A DNA stretch of 64,000 nucleotides, taken from the NCBI GenBank assembly GCA_003243275.1, contig QFQR01000003.1, positions 62,001 through 126,000 on the forward strand, in the 5' to 3' direction. The position numbers were made by a program, and so were the translations under genes. The DNA comes from Leifsonia xyli (GTDB lineage Bacteria; Actinomycetota; Actinomycetes; Actinomycetales; Microbacteriaceae). A model generated the notes under the pieces. The model was not told the origin of the DNA and searched no databases. It was given only the letters and a program-made list of their open reading frames with translations. Below are positions 37,381 to 45,735 of the stretch, piece by piece (positions within the stretch are counted from its first letter, which is position 1; the number at the start of each line of letters is the position of its first letter).

Positions 37381-38819
37381 GAGTCGAACCCCAGGCCGAG
37401 CGCGTCGAGGGTGCGCAGCAGGATGTTGCGCTCGCCGCCGCGGTGGTCGGCGCGGTCGAGCGACCAGCGGGTGGCGGCGATGCCGGCGGATGCGGCCGGC
37501 TCGGGCGGGAACGGCACGGGCCGCCGACGCACCATCTCGAGCTCGGTGCGTTCGGTCGGCTCGCCCGCGAGCAGGTCGAGCATGGTGTCGGCGGCGAAGC
37601 GGGTGGCGCCGACGCCGAGCCCCGTGAAGCCTGCGGCGTAGGCGACGCGCCCGCCGCGGGCCGTGCCGAAGTAGGCGCAGAAACGGGTGCTCGTGTCGAT
37701 CGCGCCGGCCCAGCGGTGCGAGAAGCGCACCCCTTCGAGCTGCGGGTAGAGGGTGAAGAAGTGGGAGGCGAGTTTCTGGAAGCTCTGCGGGCGGTCCTCG
37801 AAACGGGCGCGCACCCGGCCGCCGTAGTGGTAGATCGCGTCGTAGCCGCCGAACAGGATCCGGTCGTCGGCGGTGCGGCGGGAGTAGTGGAACTGGTTGG
37901 CGAGGTCGCCGATGCCCTGGCGGCCCTGCCAACCGATCGAGGCGAGCTGCTTCGCGTCGAGCGGCTCGGTCATCAGCACGTAGTCGTAGACCGGCACCGT
38001 CATGAGGCGGTTGCGCACGAGCAACGAGGGGTAGACGCTCGTGCCGAGGGCCACCTGGGTGGCGTTCAGGAGTGCGCCGTCGGTCACGATCTCGACCCCG
38101 CGGCCGACGGCGTCGAGGCGCCGCACCGGGGTGTTCTCGTGGATCTCGACGCCCGCCTCCTCGGCGGCGCGCGCGAGTTCGCGGGCGAGGCGACCCGGGT
38201 GCACGAGGGCGACCTCGTGTCGGCGCCAGGTGCCGCCGAGGTAGCTCGGCGAGTGCACCTGGGCCTGCACCTCCTCGCGGTCCCAGAGCACGACATCCGC
38301 GTCGTCGCCGTCGGCCGGCCTCGTTCCGGTGAGCCAGGCGAGCTGGTGCGGCTCGGTGGCGACGTCGAGCTCGCCGGTGCGCTCCCACTGCACATCGAGG
38401 CCGAGCCGGCCGACGGTGTGCTCGATCGCGTCGAGGTTGTCGGCGCCGAGCCGGGCCAGCTGGGCGTATTCGGCGGGCCAGCGGTTGCGGCCGTTCTCCT
38501 CGCCGTGGGTGAGGCTCGCCTCGACGAAGCCGCCGTTGCGGCCGGACTGCGCCCATCCGATGCGCTTCGCCTCGAGCAGCACCACACGGCGGTCGGGGTC
38601 GCGCTGCTTCGCGCGGAGCGCGGTCCAGAGTCCGGTGAAGCCGCCGCCGATGATCGCGAGGTCGGTCGTGGGCGCGCCCGTGAGCGCTGGGCGCGCGGGC
38701 GTCTCGCCGAGCTCGTCGAGCCAGAACACCGCTTGCCTGCTGCCCGCGAGGGCGTGCGCGATGACGGATGCGGATGGCGGGTACCGCTCGAAGACGGTGT
38801 CGTGCGGCGCCGGACTCAC
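37377..38819 (-). CDS. FAD-dependent oxidoreductase (DAO family, gamma-glutamylputrescine oxidase-like)
   Basis: 480 residues from GTG 38819. Rossmann FAD motif LAIIGGGFTGLWTALRAKQRDPDRRVVLLEA (about 53-83) and SGRNGGFVEASL, the PuuB-like active-site loop, with a C-terminal FCAYFGTARGGRVAYAAGFTGLGVGATRFA. DAO-family enzymes oxidise amines or amino acids with oxygen. A cupin partner overlaps downstream, as in many putrescine-type oxidase loci. The promoter region towards the divergent GNAT gene contains palindrome copy C. Confidence 0.86.
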   Translation of the reverse strand: MSPAPHDTVFERYPPSASVIAHALAGSRQAVFWLDELGETPARPALTGAPTTDLAIIGGGFTGLWTALRAKQRDPDRRVVLLEAKRIGWAQSGRNGGFVEASLTHGEENGRNRWPAEYAQLARLGADNLDAIEHTVGRLGLDVQWERTGELDVATEPHQLAWLTGTRPADGDDADVVLWDREEVQAQVHSPSYLGGTWRRHEVALVHPGRLARELARAAEEAGVEIHENTPVRRLDAVGRGVEIVTDGALLNATQVALGTSVYPSLLVRNRLMTVPVYDYVLMTEPLDAKQLASIGWQGRQGIGDLANQFHYSRRTADDRILFGGYDAIYHYGGRVRARFEDRPQSFQKLASHFFTLYPQLEGVRFSHRWAGAIDTSTRFCAYFGTARGGRVAYAAGFTGLGVGATRFAADTMLDLLAGEPTERTELEMVRRRPVPFPPEPAASAGIAATRWSLDRADHRGGERNILLRTLDALGLGFDS

Positions 38820-38831
38820 CGCACCATTCTC

Positions 38832-38896
38832 TCGCTGACCGGTCGGTTTATGGCCTCATATTCGAGAAATGAGGCCGAGAACCGACCGGTCAGCGA
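38832..38896. repeat. Palindromic repeat, GGTCGGTTTCTGGCCTC family, copy C
   Basis: TCGCTGACCGGTCGGTTTAT and its inverse share the same outer arms as copy A (TCGCTGA...TCAGCGA) with a diverged centre (CTCATATTCGAGAAATGAG). It lies between two divergent starts, so it is not simply a terminator. Confidence 0.8.
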
Positions 38897-38924
38897 AAGC
38901 GGGGATGAGTCCTAGGCTGGGGGC

Positions 38925-39449
38925 GTGCGGGTGCGGGAGGCGACGGGAGCGGATGTCGAACCGCTCGCGCTGCTCGCGGCGGCCACCTTCCCGCTCGCGT
39001 GCCCGCCGCATGTGACCGACGAGGCGAAGGCCGCGTTCATCGCCGCGCAGCTGAGCGTGGCGAGCTTCACCGCCTACCTCGCGGACCCCGCGCGTGCCGT
39101 GTTCGTGGCGGAGGAGGACGGCACGCTCCTCGGCTACACGATGCTCGTCGCACGCGAGCCGGCGGATGCCGAGGTCGCGGCCGCGATCACCCTGCGGCCG
39201 AGCGTCGAGCTCTCCAAGTGCTACGTGCATCCCGACTCGCACGGCGCCGGTGTCGCATCCGCGCTCATGACGGCGAGCCTCGAGCACGCGCGCGGGCTGG
39301 GCGCTGGCGGGATCTGGCTCGGCGTGAACCAGCAGAACCTCCGCGCCCAGCGTTTCTACGAGAGGCACGGCTTCGCCCGCGTCGGGGTGAAGCGCTTCCT
39401 CGTCGGCGACCGCTACGAGGACGACTTCGTCTGCGAGCGCGCCCTGTAG
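38925..39449 (+). CDS. GNAT-family N-acetyltransferase
   Basis: 174 residues from GTG 38925. The acetyl-CoA-binding motif is read as HPDSHGAGVASALMTASLEHARGLG (about 104-128), followed by GGIWLGVNQQNLRAQRFYERHGFARVG. Acetylates an unknown amine, amino acid or protein target. It ends 11 bases before the convergent oxidoreductase. Confidence 0.88.
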   Translation: MRVREATGADVEPLALLAAATFPLACPPHVTDEAKAAFIAAQLSVASFTAYLADPARAVFVAEEDGTLLGYTMLVAREPADAEVAAAITLRPSVELSKCYVHPDSHGAGVASALMTASLEHARGLGAGGIWLGVNQQNLRAQRFYERHGFARVGVKRFLVGDRYEDDFVCERAL

Positions 39450-39460
39450 CGCAGCCCGGT

Positions 39461-40420
39461 TCAGGGCTCGGCGACGGCCAGCACGATCTTGCCGCGGGTG
39501 TGGCCCGACTCGATGAGGCGGTGCGCCTCGGCCGCCTCGGCGAGCGGCAGCACGCGGTCGACGTAGACCCGCACATCGCCCGACTCGAGCAGCCGGGTCA
39601 CGATCGCGAGCGTCGCGGCGTCGGGGGAGACCCGGAAGCCGGTGGCGCGCACGCCGAGCGCCGCCGCCTCCGCCGCCATCGCGGGGAAGGATCCGCTCGG
39701 GCCGTTCACGTAGAGCCCGCCGGGGCGCAGCACGCCGAGCGAGCGCGAGCCGGTGTCGCCTGCCGCGTTGCCGATCAGGTCGATCACGACATCGACCGGT
39801 GCCACCGCATCCTCGAACGGCCCGGCCGTGTAGTCGACGATCTCGGATGCGCCCAGCTCCGCCAGGAAGGGCGCGTTCCGTTCCGAGCCGGTCGCGATCA
39901 CCCGCGCCCCGAAATAGCTCGCGAACTGCACCGCGAAGTGGCCGACGCCGCCCGCTCCCGCGTGGATCAGCATCCGCTGCCCCTCGTGCGCCTTCGCGGT
40001 CTCGACGACCATGCCCCACGCGGTGAGCGCGGCGAGCGGCACCGCGGCCGCCTCGACGTGCGAGAGCGACGGCGGCTTGCGGGCGACGCTCAGCGCGGGA
40101 ACCGTGAGGTACTCGGCGTAGCTGCCGCCGAGCCGCGGCACCATGCCCATGCCGTAGACCTCCGTGCCCGGCTGCAGCGGATGCGACTCGAACGGCGCCT
40201 CGACGACGACGCCCGAGAAGTCGTTGCCGAGCACCACAGGTGTCGAGGTGACCCCCGCCCAGGCTCCCCGCCCGGCGCGGGTCTTCGCGTCGATCGGGTT
40301 GACGCCCGCCGCGGCGACCCGGATCAGGAACTCGGCGTTCACCCGTATCGGACGGTCGACCTCGGAGAGGTGCAACGCATCCGGTGCACCCGGCTCCGTG
40401 ACGGTCACGGCCCGCATCAT
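39461..40420 (-). CDS. Zinc-independent MDR-family NADP oxidoreductase (quinone reductase type)
   Basis: About 319 residues from ATG 40420, chosen because GGGGGAAG ends directly before the ATG at 40426 and would be too close. MDR fold: RVAAAGVNPIDAKTRAGRG, GNDFSGVVVE, the nucleotide motif MLIHAGAGGVGHFAVQFASYFGARVIATGS and the C-terminal LPLAEAAEAHRLIESGHTRGKIVL. The zinc ligands of alcohol dehydrogenases are absent. Reduces quinones or enones using NADPH; substrate unknown. Confidence 0.87.
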   Translation of the reverse strand: MMRAVTVTEPGAPDALHLSEVDRPIRVNAEFLIRVAAAGVNPIDAKTRAGRGAWAGVTSTPVVLGNDFSGVVVEAPFESHPLQPGTEVYGMGMVPRLGGSYAEYLTVPALSVARKPPSLSHVEAAAVPLAALTAWGMVVETAKAHEGQRMLIHAGAGGVGHFAVQFASYFGARVIATGSERNAPFLAELGASEIVDYTAGPFEDAVAPVDVVIDLIGNAAGDTGSRSLGVLRPGGLYVNGPSGSFPAMAAEAAALGVRATGFRVSPDAATLAIVTRLLESGDVRVYVDRVLPLAEAAEAHRLIESGHTRGKIVLAVAEP

Positions 40421-40544
40421 CGTCATCTTCCCCCGGCCTTCCCGCCTCGACACCCATTCAAGGCCGGTCATGCGTCATCGGTGTTACGCGGATGTCACCG
40501 TGCTGCAAAATCGCGCCCGCCGGATGTGCTGGTATCTTCGCGCC

Positions 40545-41216
40545 ATGCGCCCCGCGTTCATCGCCTTCCGGTCAGCCGGGGCGATCCTGACGATCATCGC
40601 CGTCATCGTCCAACTGCAGACGAGCCTCGGCACCTGGCGCGAGCAGGGCATCCAGGATGTCGGCACGAAGCTCGTCAACTTCTTCTCCTTCTTCACGATC
40701 CAGTCGAACGTCGCGACCGCCGTGACCCTCGCGCTCGGTGTCGTGCTGCTCGTGCGCAGCGGATCGACCGAGCCGCGCTGGTTCGGGATCCTGCGCGCCT
40801 GCGTCACGACCTACATCGTGACCACCGGCATCGTCTACAACCTGCTGTTGCGCGGCATCGAGCTGCCGCAGGGCACGACCGTGCCGTGGACCAACGAGGT
40901 GCTGCACGTCATCGTGCCGATCCTCATGCTGCTCGACTGGCTGTTCGCGCCGGGGAGGCGTCGACTCGGCTGGGGGGTCGTCGGCATCATCGTGATCTAC
41001 CCGATCGTCTGGGCGGTCTACACGATGGTGCGCGGGCCGCTGGTGCAGGACGAGCTGACGGGTGCGAACTGGTACCCGTATCCGTTCCTCAACCCCGACA
41101 CCTCGCCCAACGGCTACCTCTCGGTGATCTTCTACGTGATCCTCATCGCCGCCATCATCGGCGCGGTCGGCACGGGGGTCGTGGCGATCTCCCGCATCCG
41201 CCGAGGCCGCGGCTAG
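40545..41216 (+). CDS. Pr6Pr-family membrane protein
   Basis: 223 residues from ATG 40545. Six membrane segments and the family motifs NFFSFFTIQSNVATAVTLALG, TTGIVYNLLLRG, TNEVLHVIVPILMLLDWLF and GANWYPYPFLNP. The Pr6Pr/FAR-17a-like fold is related to androgen-induced hydrolases, but bacterial members are uncharacterised. The last four bases overlap the convergent YqaJ gene. Confidence 0.8.
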   Translation: MRPAFIAFRSAGAILTIIAVIVQLQTSLGTWREQGIQDVGTKLVNFFSFFTIQSNVATAVTLALGVVLLVRSGSTEPRWFGILRACVTTYIVTTGIVYNLLLRGIELPQGTTVPWTNEVLHVIVPILMLLDWLFAPGRRRLGWGVVGIIVIYPIVWAVYTMVRGPLVQDELTGANWYPYPFLNPDTSPNGYLSVIFYVILIAAIIGAVGTGVVAISRIRRGRG

Positions 41217-41815
41217 CGGCGCATCGCCACGAGCAGCTGCTCGGCGAGCTGCACGAGACGGTGGATCTCGTTCTCGTCGCGATCCACCCAGCGGGTCTCG
41301 GGCACCCCGCTCACCGGCACGAAGTCCTCGTGCTGCTCCCACACGACGAGGGTGCGCTCGGCACCGAGCACGTACTGCTGCCACCACACCTGCCGCAGGT
41401 AGTGCCGCGGGATCGAGCGCCAGGCCTTGCGCGTGGTCTTGATCTCGCAGAGTTCGAGTCTGTCGCCCGACTCGCGGATGCCGTCGGGCGTCGCGAGGTG
41501 CAGCGGTGCGCCGTCGGCGTGGAAGAGGGCGGTGTTGCCGCACATGCCCGGATGCTGACGCGCCACCCAGCGGCCGATCTCCGGCTCGCGGGTGCGGCCG
41601 TGCTCGGTGAAGGCGTTGCCGCTGAACCGCGAGCCGAGCAGCTTCTCCGTCGCGACCGCGCGCACCGCCTGCTCGCCGGTCAGGCGGGCGACATCCGTGG
41701 CGGTCACGCCGCGGGAGCGGGCACGCAACCAGGCCACGCGGTCGGTGGCATCCGCCACGACGCGCGCGCGATGCGGCACGGGGGCCGCATCGAAGAGCGC
41801 GAGGGTGGGGTGCAC
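41213..41815 (-). CDS. YqaJ-type (PD-(D/E)xK) nuclease domain protein
   Basis: 200 residues from GTG 41815. YqaJ/lambda-exonuclease-like motifs: GVTATDVARLTG, GRTREPEIGRWVARQHPG, LHLATPDGI (catalytic Asp), LCEIKTT (Glu-x-Lys) and YLRQVWWQQYVLGAERTLVVWE. These cleave or resect DNA; stand-alone chromosomal copies are common in actinobacteria. No phage recombinase or SSB is adjacent. The upstream in-frame extension to 41956 is a Gly/Ala/Arg repeat of doubtful translation. Confidence 0.83.
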   Translation of the reverse strand: MHPTLALFDAAPVPHRARVVADATDRVAWLRARSRGVTATDVARLTGEQAVRAVATEKLLGSRFSGNAFTEHGRTREPEIGRWVARQHPGMCGNTALFHADGAPLHLATPDGIRESGDRLELCEIKTTRKAWRSIPRHYLRQVWWQQYVLGAERTLVVWEQHEDFVPVSGVPETRWVDRDENEIHRLVQLAEQLLVAMRR

Positions 41816-41870
41816 GGATCCATCGTCACACGTGCCGCTGACGACGCAGCCGCCGACACGGTCGCCGCGC

Positions 41871-41960
41871 GCCCGCCGGCGCCGCACCCCACCCGCCGCA
41901 CCCCCACCCGCCGGCGCACCCCCACCCGCCGGCCCCCCGCCGACGGCGCACCCCACCCGC
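41871..41960. repeat. Tandem CACCCCCACCCGCCGGCG-like microsatellite
   Basis: C/G-only units of CACCC, CCACCCGCC and GGCG recur several times upstream of the YqaJ start. It is translatable only as a low-complexity extension of that gene. Confidence 0.55.
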
Positions 41961-41995
41961 TGATTGAGTAGCGCCGAAGGCGCGTATCGAAATCA
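41961..41995. repeat. Dispersed palindrome TGATTGAGTAGCGCC...GGCGCGTATCGAAATCA
   Basis: Inverted arms TGATT...AATCA and GCGCC...GGCGC with a GAAG centre. It resembles the GTCGAG-type repeats and precedes the two-component promoter. Confidence 0.6.
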
Positions 41996-42067
41996 CCCCA
42001 CGAACCCCCGAGACATCGTCAAGCCCATCCATAGGAATCTCCCAGGCCGTCGAGCACAATCGGTGGA

Positions 42068-42808
42068 ATGAGCATCCCCACCACGGCCCCCAGCGCGCTG
42101 ACCCGACCCGACGGCTCGCCCGTGCGCGCCCTCGTCGTCGACGACGAACCGTCGCTCGGCGAGCTCATCCAGATGGCCTTGCGCTACGAGGGCTGGCAGG
42201 TGGAGACGGCGACCGACGGGGCGTCCGCTCTGACCAAGGCGCGCACCTTCCAGCCCGATGTCATCGTGCTCGACATCATGATGCCGGGGCTCGACGGTCT
42301 CGAGGTGCTGCGTCGGCTGCGTTCGGGGGGTGACGAGGTGGCGGTGCTCTTCCTCACCGCGAAGGATGCCGTGAACGATCGCGTCATCGGGCTCACGGCC
42401 GGGGGCGACGACTACGTCACGAAGCCGTTCAGCCTCGAGGAGGTCGTGGCCCGGTTGCGCTCGCTGCTGCGCCGCACCGGCCGCGCGGTCAGCGGCTACA
42501 CCGACCCCGTGCTGCGGGTGGGCGACCTGACCCTCGACGAGGAGAGCTACGAGGTCACCCGCGGCGGCCGCCCGATCGAGCTCACCGCGAAGGAGTTCGA
42601 GCTGCTGCGCTACCTCATGCGCAACCCGCGTCGCGTCGTCAGCAAGCTGCAGATCCTCGACCGGGTGTGGAGCTACGACTTCGAGGGCCGTTCCAGCATC
42701 GTCGAGATCTACATCTCCTACCTGCGCAAGAAGATCGAGGGTGAAGGGATGCCGCCCCTCATCCACACGGTGCGCGGCGTCGGCTACCTCATCAAGCCCG
42801 CGGCATGA
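42068..42808 (+). CDS. OmpR/PhoB-family response regulator (PhoP/TrcR-like)
   Basis: 246 residues. A 15-residue leader, then the receiver domain ALVVDDEPSLGELIQMAL with acceptor VIVLDIMMPG (about D69), LTAKDAVNDRVIGLTAGGDDYVTKPFS, and a winged-helix output with ELTAKEFELLRYLMRNPRRVVSK and FEGRSSIVEIYISYLRKKIE. Close in pattern to mycobacterial PhoP and TrcR. It overlaps the kinase gene by four bases. Target genes unknown; the membrane protein downstream is a candidate. Confidence 0.93.
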   Translation: MSIPTTAPSALTRPDGSPVRALVVDDEPSLGELIQMALRYEGWQVETATDGASALTKARTFQPDVIVLDIMMPGLDGLEVLRRLRSGGDEVAVLFLTAKDAVNDRVIGLTAGGDDYVTKPFSLEEVVARLRSLLRRTGRAVSGYTDPVLRVGDLTLDEESYEVTRGGRPIELTAKEFELLRYLMRNPRRVVSKLQILDRVWSYDFEGRSSIVEIYISYLRKKIEGEGMPPLIHTVRGVGYLIKPAA

Positions 42809-44265
42809 GCGAGGCGGTGCTCCCGCGGCGCGCCCCCTGGTCGATCCGCCGCCGGGTGGTGCTGGGGGTGCTCGCGCTCGTCGCCCTGCTCGGCGTGCTG
42901 ATCGGCACCGTGAGCGTGCTCGCGCTGCGGCAGAACCTCATGCAGCGCCTCGACGCGCAGGTGGAGGAGGTCATGCGGTTCGTCTCGCAGGGCGGCCCGG
43001 GGGGCATGATCCCCGGCGGCAGCGACAGCTTGCGCACGGGCCTCATCGTCGCGGTCTCCGTCGACGGCTCCGATCCCTGGGGCTACGTGGATGCGGGACC
43101 GGGCTCGCAGATCGCGCTCACCACGCAGCAGCTCGACCAGGTGCTCGCGACTCCGGCGGGCTCCATCACGACGGTGGCCATCTCGGGGCTCGGCAACTAC
43201 CGCGTCGAGCTGCGCGAGGCCTCCAACGGCGAGTACGCGGTCGGCATGTCGATGTCGGAGGTCGACACCACGACCTGGACCCTCATCGGCATCTTCGCCC
43301 TCGTCACGACTGCCGCCCTGCTGCTCGCCGCCGCCGGGGCGATCGCGCTCACCCGCGTGGCGCTCCGGCCGCTCGGCCGGGTCACCGACACGGCGACGCG
43401 CGTCACCGAGCTGCAGCTCGCATCCGGCGACGTCGCGATTCCCGAGCGGGTGCCCGCATCCGAGGCCGACCCGCGCACCGAGGTGGGGCAGGTGGGAGCC
43501 GCCATCAACCGGATGCTTGGCCACGTCGAGAGCGCGCTGGTGGCCCGTCAGCTCTCGGAGGAGAAGGTGCGTCGCTTCGTCGCGGACGCCAGCCACGAGC
43601 TGCGCACGCCGCTCGCCTCCATCCGCGGCTACGCCGAGCTCACCCGCCGCATCGACGACGAGCTGCCGGTCGATGCCATCCGCTCGCTCGATCGCATCGA
43701 GTCGGAGTCGATCCGCATGACCGCGCTCGTCGAGGACCTGCTCGAGCTCGCCCGGCTCGACGAGGGCCAGGGGCTCGTGTTCGGCGAGGTCGAGCTCGTG
43801 CGGCTCGTGACGGATGCCGTGGGCGACGCCTACGTCGCGGCCCCCGATCACGAGTGGGAGGTGGTGGCACCCGAGCCGCCGCTCACGATCGAGGGCGACA
43901 CCGCGCGGCTGCACCAGGTGGTCGTGAACCTGCTCGCGAACGCCCACCGGCACACGCCGGAGGGCACCGCGGTGACGGTGACGCTCACCGAGGAGCCGGA
44001 TGCGGTGGTGCTGACGGTGGCCGACGCGGGGCCCGGCATCGATCCGGAGCTGCAGCCGATCCTGTTCGAGCGCTTCGCGCGCGGCGACTCGTCGCGGGCC
44101 CGCGCGACCGGGAGCACGGGACTGGGTCTCGCGATCGTCGCGGCGGTCGTCGAGGCGCACCAGGGCACGATCGGGGTGGAGAGCGTGCCGGGCGACACCC
44201 GCTTCACGGTGCGCCTGCCGCGCCGCAGGGCACCGCAGCAGGAGACCGCACACCTGGCAGACTGA
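42805..44265 (+). CDS. Sensor histidine kinase (HAMP, HisKA, HATPase)
   Basis: 486 residues. First membrane segment at about 15-37 (VLGVLALVALLGVLIGTVSVLAL), an extracytoplasmic sensor of about 115 residues, a second segment near 155-180 (IGIFALVTTAALLLAAAGAIAL), a HAMP domain, H-box VADASHELRTPLASIRGYAELTRR (His about 264), N-box VVNLLANAHRHTPEG, and DAGPGID and GSTGLGLAIVAAVVEAHQG. Partner of the overlapping PhoP-like regulator. Five bases separate it from the next membrane protein. Confidence 0.94.
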   Translation: MSEAVLPRRAPWSIRRRVVLGVLALVALLGVLIGTVSVLALRQNLMQRLDAQVEEVMRFVSQGGPGGMIPGGSDSLRTGLIVAVSVDGSDPWGYVDAGPGSQIALTTQQLDQVLATPAGSITTVAISGLGNYRVELREASNGEYAVGMSMSEVDTTTWTLIGIFALVTTAALLLAAAGAIALTRVALRPLGRVTDTATRVTELQLASGDVAIPERVPASEADPRTEVGQVGAAINRMLGHVESALVARQLSEEKVRRFVADASHELRTPLASIRGYAELTRRIDDELPVDAIRSLDRIESESIRMTALVEDLLELARLDEGQGLVFGEVELVRLVTDAVGDAYVAAPDHEWEVVAPEPPLTIEGDTARLHQVVVNLLANAHRHTPEGTAVTVTLTEEPDAVVLTVADAGPGIDPELQPILFERFARGDSSRARATGSTGLGLAIVAAVVEAHQGTIGVESVPGDTRFTVRLPRRRAPQQETAHLAD

Positions 44266-44270
44266 GCGCC

Positions 44271-45521
44271 ATGCGATCCGCCCCCCGGTCGCCGCTCGCG
44301 CTCCTGCTCGCCGCGGTCATCGTCGCCCTGCCCGCCGCCGCATCCGCGAGCGTCGGCTCGGTTCCTCCCGAGGTCACCGCCTACGCCACGGGCGGCGCGC
44401 TCGTCGAGCGCCTCGACGCGGTGTACGGCGTGAACGCCGAGGGTGCGGGTATCGCCTTCGACGAGACGACCACCACGGGCACCATCTCGCGGGTCTTCCG
44501 CTGGACGGATGAGCGGCTCGCGGGCGACACCTCGGGCAAGCCGACGCGCATGGCGAACGAGTGGGCGCTGCCGGTGAGCGTGGCCGAGAAGCCGGTCGGC
44601 GTCGCGATCATCTGGATCAACCTCGACACCGAGCAGCCCGAGCTCGCCGAGTTCGAGCCGGATGCGGCGGCCGCGACGGCGCTCGCCGCGGTTCCGGCCG
44701 ACGCGCAACTGGTGCGCGACCTCGGCAGCGACGCCTGGTTCGCGCTCGCCGGCGACACCCTCACCCCGCTCGTGGCGGGCACCTCGGGACTCACCGGTCC
44801 GGTGCCGGTGGCCGACTACCGGGTCGTGTCGCCCACGCCGTCGCCCGCGCCGGAGACCTCGGATGCCGGATTCGGTGTCGCGGTCGGTGTCGCGGTGCTG
44901 CTGTTCGTCATCATCCTGGCCGCGCTCTTCCTGCTCCCGCGGATGCGCCGCCCCCGAGACGAGCCCGCCGCCCCCGCCACCGTCGCCGCAGTCCCCACCG
45001 AGGTGGTCGAGGAGCGCCCGGCGAAGCCGGACGCGTCTCGAGACCCCGCCCCGACGCCCGCCCCGAAGCCCGCCCCGACCGCGCAGCCCGCCCCGACCGC
45101 GAAGTCCGCCGCCCCCGCGCCGAAGCCGAACCCGACCGCAAAGCGCCCCGCGAGCTCCTCGCGGAAGCCGGACCCGACTCCCGCCGCCCCCGCGAAGCCC
45201 GCCGCCAAGCCCGCCCCCAAGCCGAGAGCCAAGCCCGCCGCCAAGCCCGCAGCCACTTCGACCGCCGCCGCGTCGACCGCCGCGGTAAAGTCCACCCCGA
45301 AGCTGAGAGCCAAGCCGGCGCCGAAGCCCGCCCCCGCCCCCACAGAGGTGGTCGAGGAGCGCCCGGCGAAGCCGGACGCGTCTCGAGACCCCGCCCCGAC
45401 CGCGAAGCGCACCGCGAGCTCCTCGCCGAAGCCCACCCCTCAGCCCCGCACCCCTCAGCCCCGCACCCCTCAGCCCCGTGCCCCGCGGCAGCGCCCGCCG
45501 AAACCGCCCGCTGAGGTGTGA
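44271..45521 (+). CDS. Secreted/anchored protein with Ala-Pro-Lys-rich cytosolic tail
   Basis: 416 residues. Signal peptide (MRSAPRSPLALLLAAVIVALPAAASA), an extracytoplasmic domain of about 170 residues (ATGGALVERLDAVYGVNAEG, TGTISRVFRWTDERLAGD) that I do not recognise, one membrane segment near 205-225 (VAVGVAVLLFVIILAALFLL), then about 190 residues of low-complexity Ala/Pro/Lys. Two identical 16-residue segments EVVEERPAKPDASRDP are translations of a dispersed 50-base repeat. Co-oriented with the two-component genes, so perhaps their target or an accessory sensor. Confidence 0.75.
   Translation: MRSAPRSPLALLLAAVIVALPAAASASVGSVPPEVTAYATGGALVERLDAVYGVNAEGAGIAFDETTTTGTISRVFRWTDERLAGDTSGKPTRMANEWALPVSVAEKPVGVAIIWINLDTEQPELAEFEPDAAAATALAAVPADAQLVRDLGSDAWFALAGDTLTPLVAGTSGLTGPVPVADYRVVSPTPSPAPETSDAGFGVAVGVAVLLFVIILAALFLLPRMRRPRDEPAAPATVAAVPTEVVEERPAKPDASRDPAPTPAPKPAPTAQPAPTAKSAAPAPKPNPTAKRPASSSRKPDPTPAAPAKPAAKPAPKPRAKPAAKPAATSTAAASTAAVKSTPKLRAKPAPKPAPAPTEVVEERPAKPDASRDPAPTAKRTASSSPKPTPQPRTPQPRTPQPRAPRQRPPKPPAEV
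45001..45050. repeat. GGTCGAGGAGCGCC-family repeat inside a coding region, copy 1
   Basis: Fifty bases identical to 45346-45395 and closely similar to the intergenic copy at 16383-16426. It is translated in frame as part of the low-complexity tail. Confidence 0.85.
45346..45395. repeat. GGTCGAGGAGCGCC-family repeat inside a coding region, copy 2
   Basis: Identical to copy 1, 345 bases (115 codons) away, hence in the same reading frame. Confidence 0.85.
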
Positions 45522-45525
45522 TACT
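45520..45525 (+). promoter_or_regulatory. -10 box of the rplJL promoter
   Basis: GATACT after TGT, overlapping the stop of the upstream gene. The -35 region is not evident. Confidence 0.35.
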
Positions 45526-45534
45526 CTCGATCAG

Positions 45535-45671
45535 CCGAAGACCGTTGGTCTCCGTGCGCCCGCTCGCGGGTGCCGGACGAAGTCCTCTTCAGGGGAGCCC
45601 ACGCAGGTGTGTGAAGTAGATCCCCGGGTTCTCCGAGATCCAGCTCCGTGCGCTTGCGCCGGAGCTTTTTT
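45535..45671 (+). ncRNA. Ribosomal protein L10 leader with attenuator terminator
   Basis: The 5' leader of rplJ carries the L10-leader-like segment GCCGAAGACCGTTGGTCTCC followed by paired regions, ending in a classic intrinsic terminator: AGCTCCG (45642-45648) with CGGAGCT (45660-45666) and a T-run. L10(L12)4 binding to such leaders represses its own operon; terminator readthrough would then set rplJL output. The terminator lies 65 bases before the rplJ ATG. Confidence 0.72.
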
Positions 45672-45735
45672 GTTGAGGTCCTGTGGTGACACAGCAGCGG
45701 CCGTCGGCGCGACATCCACAATGACAAGGAGCGCC

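Noticed and set aside
41816..41956. Upstream in-frame start for the YqaJ protein
   Set aside because: It would add a Gly/Ala/Arg microsatellite peptide; the GTG at 41815 gives a normal-length domain.
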